Shown: positions 10,505 to 20,720 of the stretch, piece after piece
How the letters are laid out: each line of letters opens with the position of its first letter
How positions within the stretch are numbered: position 1 is the first letter of the stretch
Assembly (NCBI RefSeq): GCF_905171775.1
Contig: NC_053501.1
Coordinates: 12,616,844-12,680,843 of the forward strand
DNA: 64,000 bases
Direction of reading: 5' to 3'
From: Rana temporaria
Lineage: Eukaryota; Chordata; Amphibia; Anura; Ranidae
Notes under the pieces: generated by a model
The model's database searches: none
What the model was told of the DNA's origin: nothing
Seen by the model: the letters and a program-made list of their open reading frames with translations, nothing else
Made by a program: the position numbers and the translations under genes

Positions 10505-10747
10505 GGCGTGGGTTCCCCTTCAAGAGCATACCAGACCCTTAAGTCTGGTATGGATTTTAAGGGGAACACCTACGCTGAAAAAACGGCGTGGGGGTTCCCC
10601 CAAAATCCATACCAGACCTGAAGGGCCTGGTATGGATATTTGGGGGGAACCCCACGTCATTTTTTTTTAAATTTGACGGCGGGGTTCTCCTTAATATCCA
10701 TACCAGACCTGAAGGGCCTGGTAATAGAATTTGGGGGGACCCCCACG
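10505..10747. repeat. Three tandem palindromes
   Basis: Three consecutive ~72-bp hairpins (10505-10575, 10584-10656, 10676-10747). Each has arms of the type GGCGTGGGGGTTCCCC and ATCCATACCAGACCTGAAG, folding on a GGGCCTGGTATGGAT return strand. T-rich spacers separate them. The units differ by substitutions and small indels. Confidence 0.75.
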
Positions 10748-11033
10748 CTTTTTTTTTTTAGCATTGACTAATCTCTGTATTGCCGAGAGCTGACAATTCA
10801 TTATAGCCGCAAGTGATTTTAAATGACTTTTTTTCCTTCAGAATGTCATTTTGTGCAGGGGCAGTTCTAAGCACAGGAAACAAGCGCTACTTTACAGGCA
10901 TACTATACCCCCCCCCCGCCAATCTTGACATTTGTGTATAGCTGGAGTAGGGAGAGCTCAGATAGCGTCAGTGTAGTGACGGTTGAACACCGTCTATTTG
11001 ATTGCTTTACTGCCAGTTTTTAACACCATTTAC
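10748..11033. other. Spacer with repeat of the 9930 segment
   Basis: 10748-10920 has no assigned feature apart from a poly-C run at 10909-10917. 10930-10985 matches 9935-9990 and resumes the TATA-bearing repeat after the interposed block. Confidence 0.4.
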
Positions 11034-11690
11034 GTCTATGTGCGTTACTGACAGTTTTGACAGTTTAACGCCATTTACTTCTGTGTGCGTTACTGGCAAG
11101 TTAGTGCCATATCGTTACTGCCAGTTAAACGCCATACTGTTTTGCGTGCGTTACTGCCAGTTTAACGCTTTATTGTTTTGCGTGCATTACTGCCAGTTTA
11201 ACTCTATATAGTTTTGCGTGCGTTACTGCCAGTTTAGCGCCATATAGTTTTGCGTGCGTTGCTGCCAGTTTACTGCCATATAGTTTTGTGCGTTACTGAC
11301 AGTTTAACGCCATTTTCTTCTGTGTGCGTTACTGCCAGTTTAACGCCATATCGTTTTGTGTGCGTTACTGCCAGTTTAACGCCTTATAGTTTTGCGTGCA
11401 TTACGTCCAGTTTTACGCCATATAGTTTTGTGCATTACTGCCAGTTTAACGCCATTTACTTCTGTGTGCGGTACTGCCAGTTTAACGCCATTTACTTCTG
11501 TGTGCATTATTGCCAGTTTAATGCCATATCGTTTTGTGCGTTACTGCCAGTTTAACACCATTTACTTTTGTGTGCGTTACTGCCAGTTTAACGTCATATC
11601 GTTTTGCCTGCATTACTGCCAGTTTAACACCATATAGTTTTGCGTGCATTACTGCCAGTTTAACGCCATATAGTTCTGTGCGTCACTGTA
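11034..11690. repeat. 36-bp minisatellite, ~18 units
   Basis: The unit reads TTACTGCCAGTTTAACGCC followed by ATATAGTTTTGCGTGCG. Starts at 11114, 11150, 11186, 11222 and 11258 are spaced exactly 36 bp, with occasional 34-bp units. Cys-rich open frames across it are products of the repeat. It directly follows the sequence continuing the TATA-bearing repeat and may be part of that element. Confidence 0.9.
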
Positions 11691-12029
11691 TGGTTGGCGC
11701 ATTATATTGCAGTATATAATATCGTATCTATCTTATCTATGGAGTGTGCCTGTGTAGTGTGAGTACTTAATTTAAAGGGCACCAAAAACCTCTTTACATT
11801 GATTAAAGTGCATCTACGTACAGATTTCAACATCTCCTTTACATTTACTTATAAGTACCACCCCCTCCCTCCCAATAATGTCTGGGAGGACAACAAGGAG
11901 AGGCAGACGTTCCCTTGGCACTGTTTGACAGGTGCATATCATTGGAATTTTTTTACGGCAAGGCAAATTCTTGCTTTCATCAAGATTATCTCTATAGGGT
12001 TACGGTGGGAAGGCGCCACTGACACCTAA
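11691..12029. other. Unassigned stretch
   Basis: No window-internal family matches. A short ATG frame at 11878 encoding an arginine-rich stretch (GRTTRRGRRS) closes after 17 codons. It may be remnant retroelement leader, but nothing supports a gene. Confidence 0.3.
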
Positions 12030-12305
12030 AGTAGGGGAAAGAGACCGCCGCTCCAGATGAGTGCACTTCGGTGGTGAGTCTGAACTCAGAGAGATACAAT
12101 GGGTGCAGGCAATGCACGAAGCATAAATGGAAACAAAAAGGTATGGACAGTCGCACTCCGATAAATGTAAAAAACAATAACAGCCTTTAATCCAGTAAAA
12201 AAAACACTGCACAAACAGAAAAACATCAAACGGTGGGCTAATATAGCTGACGCGTTTCACATTGTTAAAGGTTGGCAGCGTATTTCAACCTTCTCAGGAC
12301 TTGGG
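12030..12305 (-). repeat. P-type repeat, minus strand
   Basis: On the minus strand it reads CCTGAGAAGGTTG, a CAACC return strand, GTGAAACGCGTC, then about 60 bp later ATTAAAGGCTGTTATTG, and finally CATCTGGAGCGGC. The copy at 25150-25390 has the same order of blocks. Stem II (GGTTG/CAACC) is spaced away from GAAAC, so the hammerhead fold is degraded. Confidence 0.55.
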
Positions 12306-12839
12306 ATGAACTTTGCAAGTTGTCTGTCGAAAAGTAGAAATCATCTTTTAATGTATTAATTTTCCATTTGTTTTCATTTTGTTAGCAATAAGCGCTTCCA
12401 ATGTTCAAAAAAAAAAAAAAAAACTTGGACTGCGCTCCCAGCTTAAATCATTAAATAATCCATTAAGTCTACGGAAGAAAAAAAAACGTAACGCATGGCA
12501 AGCAACTCAAGGGCTTAATTGGATAATCACCAGTAGGACAAACATATGTTCTTCTTAGAGGAGACACAACATACTGTGAATTTCTTTTTTGGACTAGACG
12601 GAGTTGGGAGGTCACTTTGAGCACAAGCTGTCGGTTTCTCCAAGCACCCACGTAAATGTTTCTGTTTTCTAGTCCGCATGTTGCATCTGCTTGAACTAGA
12701 AAAGCAGCGATGCTTTAAGCCATGCATTTAAAGGGGACTCAAACCCGTTGGTTTCCAAGAAAAGAACCCTCAAAAAAGAAGAATATACAGTTAATAAAAT
12801 TGTGTTGTATTTCCTTTAGCAGGCTAACTTAAACTTTAA
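12306..12839. other. Unassigned stretch
   Basis: Apart from a poly-A run at 12406-12422 there are no repeats or plausible frames. It appears single-copy within the window. Confidence 0.3.
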
Positions 12840-13524
12840 GGGCCAGATCCTCAAAAGGGATACGCCGTCGTATCCCTGTTTCTATCTTTGGAACTGATCC
12901 ACAGAATCAGTTTCCCAAAGATAGGGAGAAGATCCGACATGTGTAAGGGACTTACACTGCCGGATCTTAGGATGCAGTACCGCATCCGCCGCTGGGGGCA
13001 TTTCGAGTCGAAATGCCGCTTTGCGTATGCAAATGAGCACTTACGGAGATCCACGAAGCGGTTTAGCTTCGTGAAATCTCCGTAAATACTTACGTTGCAA
13101 TCGTAAAATTAGGGCTGCTTTTACAAAGTGTAAACTGTTTACACCTTGTAAAAGTAGACCCTTCTTTGCAGCGACGCTGATTTTTTATTTTTTATTTAAA
13201 AAAAAAATCCCGCCGTATCTTTTTTTTTTTCCGACGCAACTTTTTTTACCCGGCGCGATTCACAAAACACGGCGTAACGTAATTTCGCGCTATGCCCGTC
13301 AGGAAAACGAGCATGCGCAGTACGTCTGGCGCGGGAGCGCGCCTAATTTAAATGGGACTCGCCCCATTTGAATTGGGAACGCCTTGCGCCGGCCGGATTT
13401 AAGTTACACAGCCGAAAATTTCTAGGTAAGTGCTTTGTGGATCGGGCACTTAGGTAGAAATTTTGCGGCAGTGTAACTTAAATCAGAATAGTTAAGTTAC
13501 GGCGCCTCTTTGTGGATCTGGCCC
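12840..13524. mobile_element. Family B MITE, full length
   Basis: Ends GGGCCAGATCCTCAAAAGG and TTTGTGGATCTGGCCC. Flanks are TAA on the left and TAT on the right, close to a 3-bp duplication. It closely resembles 33005-33716 in the middle (CCGCTGGGGGCATTTCG, GGGCTGCTTTTACAA), so the two form one subfamily. Confidence 0.85.
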
Positions 13525-13590
13525 TATATGCTGGTGGGGTGGAGCACACCAACCTGCAGAATTATCATGCCGCCACTATATTGACCCAGC

Positions 13591-14872
13591 TTAAAGGGGT
13601 TGTAAAGGTTGGTTTTTATTTTCTAAATAGGTTCCTTTAAGCTAGTGCATTGTTGGTCCACTTACCTTTTCCTTAAATTTCCCTTCTAAATGTTTTTTTT
13701 TTGTCTAAATTTCTCACTTCCTGTTCCTCCTCAGTAAGCTTGCCCCCCATCATCCGAGCTGTTCTGGCTGGGGGTTAGTCCCCCCTCCCTTGGGACTACA
13801 TCCCTGCGGGGAGATGCTGTGAAAAGCGTGCTCGTCTTAGTCAGTGTGCTCACCACTCCCTTGGGACTACGTCCCTGCGGGGAGACGCTGTGAACAGTGT
13901 GCTCGCCCCCTGCTCACCCGCCAGCGTGCTCATGTTAGTCAACGTGCTCGCCCCCTCCCTTGGGACTACATCCCTGCGGGGAGACACTGTGAACAGCATG
14001 CTCGCTCCCTGCTCGCCCGACAGCGTGCTTGCGTTAGTCAGTGTGCTCGCCCCCTCCCTTGGGACTACATCCCTGTGGTGAGACGCTGTGAACAGCGTGC
14101 TTGCCTGCCAGTGTGCTCATGTTAGTCAGCGTGCTTGCCCCCTCCCTTGGGACTACATCCCTGCGGGGAGATGCTGTGAAGAGCGTGCTCGCCCCCTGCT
14201 CACCCGCCAGCATGCTCATGTTAGTCAGTGTGCCTGGCCCCTCCCTTGGGACTACATCCCTGCGGGGAGACGCTGTGAACAGCGTGCTCGCCCGCCAGCA
14301 TGCTCATGTTAGTCAGCGTGCTCGCCCATTCCTTGGGACTACATCCCTTCGGGGAGATGCTGTGAATAGTGTGCTCGCCCCCTGCTCACCCGACAGCATT
14401 CTCGTGTTACTTAGCGTGCTCGCCCACTCCCTTGGGACTACATCCCCGCGGGGAGACGCTGTGAACAGCGTGCTCGCCCCCTTCTCGCCCGCCAGCATGC
14501 TAATGTTAGTCAGCGTGCTCGCCCCTTCCTTGGGACTACATCCCTGCGGGGAGATGCTGTGAATAGTGTGCTCGCCCCCTGCTCACCTGACAGCGTGCTC
14601 GTGTTAGTTAGCATGCTCGCCCGCTCCCTTGGGACTACATCCCCGCAGGGATGTAGTCCCAAGGGAGGGGGCGAGCACACTGACTAACCCCCAGCCAGAA
14701 TGGCTCAGATGATGGGGCAAGCTTACTGAGGAGGAACAGGAAGTGAGAAATTCAGACAAAGAAAAAAAACATTTAGAAGGGAAATCGAAGGAAAAGGTAA
14801 GTGAACCAACAATGCACTAGCTTAAAGGAACCTATTTAAAAAATAAAAAACAAACCTTTACAACCCCTTTAA
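13591..14872. mobile_element. T2-like MITE (family F) with inner minisatellite
   Basis: TTAA at both edges and perfect ends TTAAAGGGGTTGTAAAGG and CCTTTACAACCCCTTTAA. The TTAAAGGRR end with TTAA duplication is the signature of T2/Kolobok MITEs. Outer arms match the smaller copy 1261-1614. A GGCTGGGGGTTAGTC arm at 13767 pairs with GACTAACCCCCAGCC at 14683, enclosing an ~850-bp tandem array. Confidence 0.85.
13789..14680. repeat. 99-bp minisatellite inside the T2-like MITE
   Basis: The anchor CTTGGGACTAC recurs at 13789, 13860, 13959, 14058, 14146, 14245, 14332, 14431, 14529 and 14628. Spacings are mainly 98-99 bp, with 87-88 and 71-bp deletion variants. An inverted partial unit (CCCCGCAGGGATGTAGTCCC) closes the array at 14641. 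Open frames on both strands simply follow the repeat. Confidence 0.9.
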
Positions 14873-15352
14873 AGACTGGTTTGTGTACACCTCTGGGTCC
14901 CTCTGGAGTGCATTAGAGCAATATCAACTTCTGGGTAAATCCTTGGATTCCTTCTCGATGGCCTCGCCATATTCCAGATAAGTGCTACAATTTGTTTTGT
15001 TCCAAATTAGTTTTTTAACAAATTTAAACAAATTAGTTAATTCAGAAACATCCAAATGAATGAAAACCGGTTTAAGGAAATTACCGTTGATTAGAAAATT
15101 CGTAAATCTGTAAATTTGTAAATTCGAAATTTGAAAATCTGAAAACCAGAAAATTAGAAAATCTGAAATAATTACTAACTATTAAATTATAGATATTGGC
15201 ATTTCCTTTCAAATTTGGCTGTTAATGATTGCAACAAATACAAATTTAACCAAAGTTAAGAATTATCTGAAATAAGGAATGCTGTAGCTAAACAAATAGA
15301 ACTTAGTTAATGAATGAATGAATTAATTAATTAATATTATTCATAATAAATC

Positions 15353-15522
15353 CAGGGACCTCGCCTGTGGAATGCACTACCAACCACCATCCGACTGGAG
15401 TCGGACCACTTGGCCTTCAGGAGAAAGATTAAAACCCATCTCTTCTGAGGTCAAGGGGTTCCTTACCCATGAAATGGATACAGCGCCCAGAGGCGATTCA
15501 GTTCGCATGTGTTGCGCTTTAC

Positions 15523-15523
<1 letters not shown>
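15353..15523 (+). pseudogene. LINE ORF2 C-terminus and 3' tail
   Basis: The frame from 15365 reads LWNALPTTIRLESDHLAF then RRKIKTHLF and a stop at 15446-15448. The WNxLP...F..LKTHLF pattern is the C-terminal end of reverse-transcriptase ORFs in CR1/L2/Rex-type LINEs. The following GGCGATTCAGTTCGCATGTG and GCGCTTTACAAG form the 3' tail, ending in (CT)n. It is 5'-truncated, so it is dead. Matching tails occur at 1881 and 36338. Confidence 0.7.

Positions 15524-15525
<2 letters not shown>

Positions 15526-15572
<47 letters not shown>
15526..15572. repeat. (CT)n microsatellite
   Basis: About 23 uninterrupted CT units directly behind the LINE tail, probably grown from its terminal repeat. Confidence 0.95.
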
Positions 15573-15573
<1 letters not shown>

Positions 15574-15961
15574 AATAACATCAATATTAATAATAACAAC
15601 TTTTAATTATTATTTAGTATTAATTTGTTCTGTTCCATTTGTTTAGATACGGCATTTATTTTTTCGGATAATTCATAACTTTGGATAAATTTGTATTCAT
15701 CACTTCACTAAAAGCCAAATTTGAAAGGAAATTCCAACAACTATAATTTAATAGTTAGTTATTATTAGTTAGTTAATTAGTTATTCTCTCTAATTTTCAG
15801 ATTTTCATTCTTTCGAATGTTCGGCTTTTCTTTCTTATTTTCACATTTTCGAAATTTACGAAATTATGAATTTACGAATTTTCGAATTTATGAATTTACC
15901 AATTGCGATCATAACAAACAAAAATGAAAACTAACACATTTTTCAGCAGTGCACATGTCTA

Positions 15962-16326
15962 GTGCCCAGGCACATCTTGTGTGCACGCCTATGCACAGGA
16001 AGTAAATTAACCACACTAGCATGGATCGCCAGCAATGCTAGCGTGGTCAGCTTATTCTCAGGAGGAGGTGCACAGGCAAGATCGACCAGAAATTGCACAA
16101 CACAAGCAGGGCTCATTAAAATGGCAATATTCACAAACATATTACATCTTTTTAAAGCAGCAGTATAATTTTTTTATTTTTTTTGCTAGGAGGGTTACAA
16201 ACACTTTAATTATTTTCCTGTTTTTATCTCAGCCTCCGACCCAGCAGCACGAAGTCCCATAAGACGTAACGTGTACGGGAGGAGGATTTGTATATTGGAA
16301 TATGGAAACTGTTGTTGCTGACTGTA
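15962..16326. other. Unassigned stretch with a short hairpin
   Basis: ACCACACTAGCATGG and its return strand GCTAGCGTGGT (16011-16048) form a hairpin of the kind found in degraded MITEs. Nothing else is recognised. Confidence 0.3.
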
Positions 16327-16813
16327 ATGCCGCGTACACACGATCATTTTTCGGCATGAAAGAAAACGTTGTTTTTCAGCATGTCCAAAAAACTATATTT
16401 TTCCAACTTCATCATTAAAAACGACGTTGCCCACACACCATCAACCACAACAACGCGTACAACGGCACTCTAAAGGGGTAGTTCTATTCGCCTTGGGGCT
16501 GCTTTAGCTAATTCCTTGTTAGTAAAAGACGATTCGCGCTTTTCTGTCTGTCACAGCGTGATGAATGTGCTTACTCCATTATGAATGTTAGTTTTACCAG
16601 AACTAGCGCTCCCGTCTCATAACTTGCTTCTGAGCATGCGCGGGTTTAAAACGTAGTTTTAGCCCACACACGATCATTTTTTACAACCCGAAAAACTACA
16701 TTTTTTTTCAGAAGCCGAAAAATTATGTGTAGCCCACACGCGATCATTTTAAATGACGTTTTTAAAAAAGTCGTTTTTTTTCATGCCGAAAAATGATCGT
16801 GTGTACGCGGCAT
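16327..16813. mobile_element. Family C MITE, full length (487 bp)
   Basis: It begins ATGCCGCGTACACACGATC and ends GATCGTGTGTACGCGGCAT, with TA on each side (16325-16326, 16814-16815). This is compatible with a TA target as in Tc1/mariner, or with a longer palindromic target. The interior block GGGCTGCTTTAGCTAATTCC is shared with 3660 and, reversed, with 18364. Confidence 0.85.
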
Positions 16814-17232
16814 TAGGCAACCTGGTCCTCTTACTTCAGTACAGACCTGAAAATTGAAGCTAATGAAGTCAGAACTTCTTATTTATGAAGACAGAGATCA
16901 GCAATGGCACCCTCCATGTTTTGTGTGCACAGGTTTCCTGTACAGCGTAGCGAGAGATAATTATTCCGGGTCCCTGCCTTGAGATCGGATGATTTGCATA
17001 TTAGCCTCCCTACCAGCTTCACAAACTGAGAGAAAATCGTTAACAGGTTCTATTTACAGATCTAAACATTTTGCCTTTAGGAACTATAGAAGAGGATTTA
17101 TTTAGACAGAAGATCTTCTTTAAAAAGAACTAGAGAAAATGATTCACATTAAAGATTAACTGTAAGCAGATAGAAAAATTCAATTTAAACAGTAAATAAA
17201 TAATATGTATTACTAAATAAATGATTATTATA
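16814..17232. other. Unassigned stretch
   Basis: No repeat family or plausible gene is seen. It grades into AT-rich sequence towards the Tc1 terminus. Confidence 0.3.
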
Positions 17233-17346
17233 TATACACTATATTGCCAACAGTACTGGGACACCTGCCTATATACGCAGTCTGTAGGGTTCAATATTGA
17301 GTTGGCCCACCTTTGCAACAATAATAGCTTCAACTCTTCTGGGAAG
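17233..17346 (-). mobile_element. Tc1-like element terminus
   Basis: TATACACTATATTGCCAACAG followed by GGGTTCAATATTGAGTTGGC and CTTCAACTCTTCTGGGAAGG is the familiar 3' end of a vertebrate Tc1-like transposon read inward from its inverted repeat. Only ~115 bp remain before a minisatellite begins. Confidence 0.65.
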
Positions 17347-17890
17347 GCCCTTTATATCACCCCCTTCACATTCTTGTCCCCAGCCCCCTTTATATCACCC
17401 CTTCACATTCTGGTCCCCAGCCCCCTATATATCACCCCTTCACATTCTTGTCCCCAGCCCCCCTCTTTATATTACCCCCTTCACATTCTTGTCCACATCC
17501 CCCTTTAAATCACCCCCTTCACATTCTTTTCCTCAGCCCCCTTTATATCACCCCCTTCACAATCTTGTCCCCAGCCACCCTTTATATCACCCCCTTCACA
17601 TTCTTGTCCCCAGCCCCCCTGTTTATATTACCCCCTTCACATTCTTGTCCCCAGCCCCCCTTTATATCACCCCCTTCACATTCTTTTCCCCAGCCCCCCT
17701 TTATATTACTCCCCTTCATATTCTTGTCCCCAGCCCACCTCACATTCTTGTGCCCAGTCCCATCTTTACAGAACCCCCCTTCACATTACAGTTCCCAGCC
17801 CCCCCATATCTCCCACTTAACATTTATGTCCTCGCCCCCCTTTTATATTACCCGCATCCTCTTTCACATTACTTTCTCTAGCCCCTCCTC
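17347..17890. repeat. ~38-bp pyrimidine-rich minisatellite
   Basis: The unit is CCCCCTTCACATTCTTGTCC plus CCAGCCCCCCTTTATATCA. The TTCACA anchor occurs at 17365, 17402, 17439, 17480, 17518 and 17556 and onward, spaced 37-41 bp. Later units decay toward 17890. The long Pro/Ser-rich frames are repeat products. Confidence 0.9.
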
Positions 17891-17979
17891 ACATCTCCCC
17901 AGGTCTCCCCCCCCACTGTTCATAGCAGTGACATAACCCTCTACCTTGTCCTTCTCTACACAGGGTGGGGGGTGGGAGG

Positions 17980-18345
17980 CACAGCAGGTCTAGAGCTGAC
18001 AACGGGAGGAAGGACAGTTCTAGATGTTGGCGGCTAATTGAAAGTTGTCGGCGACTAATTTGAAAGTTCCCGCCTCCCCGGTTGCGGCTCACTCTCTCAC
18101 CTGGCAGGCCCCCGTCAGCCCGGCACTTACCCTGTGCCAGTCACTGCTGTGGCGGCAGCTTCCCCACTCCATCTTCTCTGTGTACCGGTGGTAAATTCTC
18201 CTCCCAGCCAATTGGGTCTCAGGACCCGCTTCCTGATTAGCCAGGTGGAGAAACGGGAAGACATTAACAAATATTATTTTGTGAATGTCACACAATAGGG
18301 CAGGCTCAGGGCACAGTGATCTGTGCCCTGGCCCAACCTTTTTTT
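17980..18345. repeat. Dispersed repeat, relative of 9170-9505
   Basis: It shares GGTCTCAGGACC, CTTCCTGATT, the CAAATATTA block, GTCACACAAT and CAGGGCACAGTG with the earlier copy, in the same orientation. It is non-coding. Confidence 0.55.
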
Positions 18346-18363
18346 GAAGCCAATTAGAGCCTC

Positions 18364-18852
18364 ATGCCGGGTACACACGATAATTTTTCGGCTTGTAAAA
18401 AACAACTTTTTTTAAAAATGTAATTTATAATGATCGTGTGTGGGCTTCACAGCATTTTTCGGGTTCTGAAAAACGACCAAAAAAAAATTGGAAAATGCTC
18501 TATAACGTTTTAAACAATGTCATTTTTAGGGTTGTAAAAAATGGTCCTGTGTGGGCTTTAACGACGTGAAAAACCAGCGCATGCTCAGAATCAAGTTATG
18601 AGAAGGGAGCGCTCGTTCGTAATGGTTTGAGTAAGCACATTCATCACGCTGTAACAGACAGAAAAGCGCAAATCGTGTTTTACAAACACGAAATCAGCTA
18701 AAGCAGCCCCAAGGGTGGTGTCATCCGCATGGAACTTCCCCTTTATAGTGCCGTTGTACGTGTTGTACGTCACCGCGCTTTGCTAGAGCATTTTTTTAAA
18801 TGATCGTGTGTGGGTAACGTCGTTTTAATGATGAAGTTGGAAAAAACATATA
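18364..18852. mobile_element. Family C MITE, reversed, one end lost
   Basis: It starts ATGCCGGGTACACACGATA. The interior reads as the complement of the 3660 copy (CATCACGCTGTAACAGACAG, CAGCTAAAGCAGCCC). The terminus on the right is missing; the sequence runs into a family B relative at 18853. Confidence 0.75.
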
Positions 18853-19140
18853 GATGGATTCAAATAGACCGCCGCATCTTTGCGGCGGCGTAGCGTATCG
18901 TATTTACACTACGCCGCCGTAAGTTAGCTAGGCAAGTACTGTATTCACAAAGTACTTGCCTGCTAAGCTACGGTGGCGTAGCGTAAATGCGGCCGGCGTA
19001 AGTGCGCCGAATTCAAATTAGGCTGAGGGGGCATGTTTTATGGTAATGGGGGTGACCTGACGTGATTGCCGTTTTTTTACGAACGGCGCATGCGCCGTCC
19101 GTGTACATATCCCAGTGTGCATTGCGGCAAAGTACGGCAT
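18853..19140. mobile_element. Family B-related MITE, truncated
   Basis: It starts ATAGATGGATTCAAATAGACC. The CTTTGCGGCGGCGTAGCG palindrome and the TAGGCAAGTACTGTATTCAC / AGTACTTGCCTGCTAAG pair match the architecture of the 53600-53790 end of another copy. The other terminus is not present. Confidence 0.55.
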
Positions 19141-19608
19141 CAGGCTCATGTGCTTCTAAAAAAAAATACATAGAAATCCATGCGTCTGACACCTGCATGT
19201 AGATTAGGGGGCTGGGAGAATGAATTAGGGTGGGGGGGGGGTGGCTTATATAAAAGGAAAAGGTCCATAAGCCACACATCATGAACACATCATGAACCAG
19301 ACCCATGTGCAAGAAGTGAGATTAATGGCAGCCTCAGCCCGGATATCAGCCAGTCTTTGCTCCCAACGTGTTTCGTTTTACCCCTTGGAGCTTAATCATG
19401 GGAATATAACTCATGTACCTGGGTAAATGCATAGCACTATGTTTGACTTCTGTCCATCAATTGACAGTGGAAATGCAGGCCGTTTATGAATGACTCTGTC
19501 AGGGAATTCCTGTGAGACGTCTGCATGCACGCAGCAATCTCCATGTAATGGTAACCAGGCGAGCGCATGCGCACAGGAATGTGCTGAAGTGAACTGGTGC
19601 GGGCGCAG
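19141..19608. other. Unassigned stretch with minus-strand P-like motif
   Basis: On the minus strand near 19350-19395 the order is TTCCC, TGATTAAG, CGAAACACGTT, GGGAGC. TCCC and GGGA can pair as a hammerhead-type stem I, but the core is poor (no C3, stem II offset). The rest shows no family. Confidence 0.35.
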
Positions 19609-20035
19609 TGAATGTTGACTGATAGGTGGCACTGATAGGTGGCACTGATAGGCAGCACTGATGGGCACTGATAGGTGGCACTGATGGGCACTAAGAGGCA
19701 GAAATGATAGGCACCAATAGGCGGCACTAATGTGCACTGATATGCGGCACTGATGGGTTCGGATAGACAGCAATGAAAGGGGGTACTGATGAGGAGGCAC
19801 TGATGGATACTAACAGGCATCACTGATGGGCACTGATTGGCAGCACTAGTAGACACTGGTGAGTATCACTGGTGGCCACTGATTGGCAGCACTGGTATGC
19901 ACTGATGAGTATCACTGGTGGCCACTGATTGGCAGCACTGGTAGGCACTGATGGGCATTACTGGTGGGCACTGACAGGCATCACTGATGGGGCTGCACTG
20001 ATAATCAGGGCACTGATTATCAGTGCATATGTCCT
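19609..20035. repeat. GATGGGCACTGATAGGCAGC minisatellite (A2 interior)
   Basis: Degenerate 10-12 bp modules (CACTGATGGG, CACTGATAGG, GCAGCACTGAT) repeat about 30 times. The same array appears on the opposite strand at 40895-41310 and 43090-43430. In the 40564-41704 copy it lies inside a complete TTAA-bounded A2 element. Confidence 0.85.
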
Positions 20036-20317
20036 CACTGAAGAAAGCCACTTATCGACTCTCCTCTCACACCCGCATTTCCTGTTTACACTGTGATCAG
20101 CTGTGATTGGACACAGCTGATCACATGGTGAAGAGCCTACGTCATAGGCTCTTTACCGTGATTGGTGATGTGGTGTGTCCAACGGACTTGCCACACTGTG
20201 CGTCCCGGGCGCACACAAGCAGCCTATTTTGAAGGACGTCATATGACGTCCAGTCAGGATGGTAACGCTACCGCCCAGCGGTCAAGCCTATATAGGCCGG
20301 GCGGGAGGGTGTTAAAT
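20036..20317. mobile_element. Family A2 half, reversed
   Basis: The segment has GATCAGCTGTGATTGGACAC with a return strand CAGCTGATCAC, GACGTCATATGACGTCC, and ends GGGAGGGTGTTAA. These are the minisatellite-adjacent blocks of the A2 copy at 40564-40894 in reverse. Confidence 0.6.
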
Positions 20318-20720
20318 TATAACTAAAGGCATGTGTGGATAGAGTGGAGAGGGATTAGAACACCCGTCAGTTTTTATTGCTGTCTGTGCTCCGGTTAGGG
20401 AGATTCGCCCTCTCTATTTGTCCTGTTTACCATTATCATTGTAAGTGGAAGTCCCAAATTTTGGGTTGTCCTCAGAAAAGTAATAGAGGGGAAGTCCTGC
20501 AATGGGGACACTAGTTCTGATGACCTGGGGGGTCCCCAAGGGATTCCTCTCATTTTCAGGGATTTCCTCTCACCTCCTATTTGCTTATAGGACAGGAAGT
20601 GAAGGGAAATCTTCAAAATGGGACACAGATGGCAAAAGAAAATCTGGCAGGGGTTATAACCCTTTGTTACTCTATCCAAAATGTTTTTATTTTTTTTTGC
20701 CTATAGCTCTACGTTAAGTA
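20318..20720. repeat. Unclassified ranid-type dispersed repeat
   Basis: CTCTCATTTTCAGGGATTTCC, CACCTCCTATTTGC and the partial complement GGACAGGAAGTGAAGGGAAAT form an imperfect hairpin. I recall this block as a common ranid repeat, but no second copy occurs in this window. Confidence 0.4.

Larger units (their letters stand above)
14990..15961. mobile_element. hAT-like AT-rich palindromic element, left end unclear
   Basis: The right end GCAGTGCACATGTCTA matches the reversed TAGACATGTCC start of 36567-37706. The left half (AAATTCGTAAATCTG, GAAATTTGAAAATC) and right half (GATTTTCATTC, CGAAATTTACGAAATT) are approximately complementary. The expected left terminus is not seen. A LINE 3' end and a (CT)n tract lie in the middle. 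Confidence 0.5.

Noticed and set aside
11034..11690. CRISPR-like regular array
   Set aside because: Adjacent 36-bp units without unique spacers in a vertebrate genome; an ordinary minisatellite.
11878..11931. Short Arg-rich frame after the minisatellite as a gag-like start
   Set aside because: Only 17 codons before a stop, no neighbouring retroelement domains; too weak to call.
13844..14562. Overlapping frames on both strands with repeated LAPSLGTTSL-type peptides
   Set aside because: 99 is divisible by three, so the minisatellite stays open; not coding.
17297..17936. Pro/Ser-rich open frames
   Set aside because: They follow the 38-bp minisatellite and repeat with its period.
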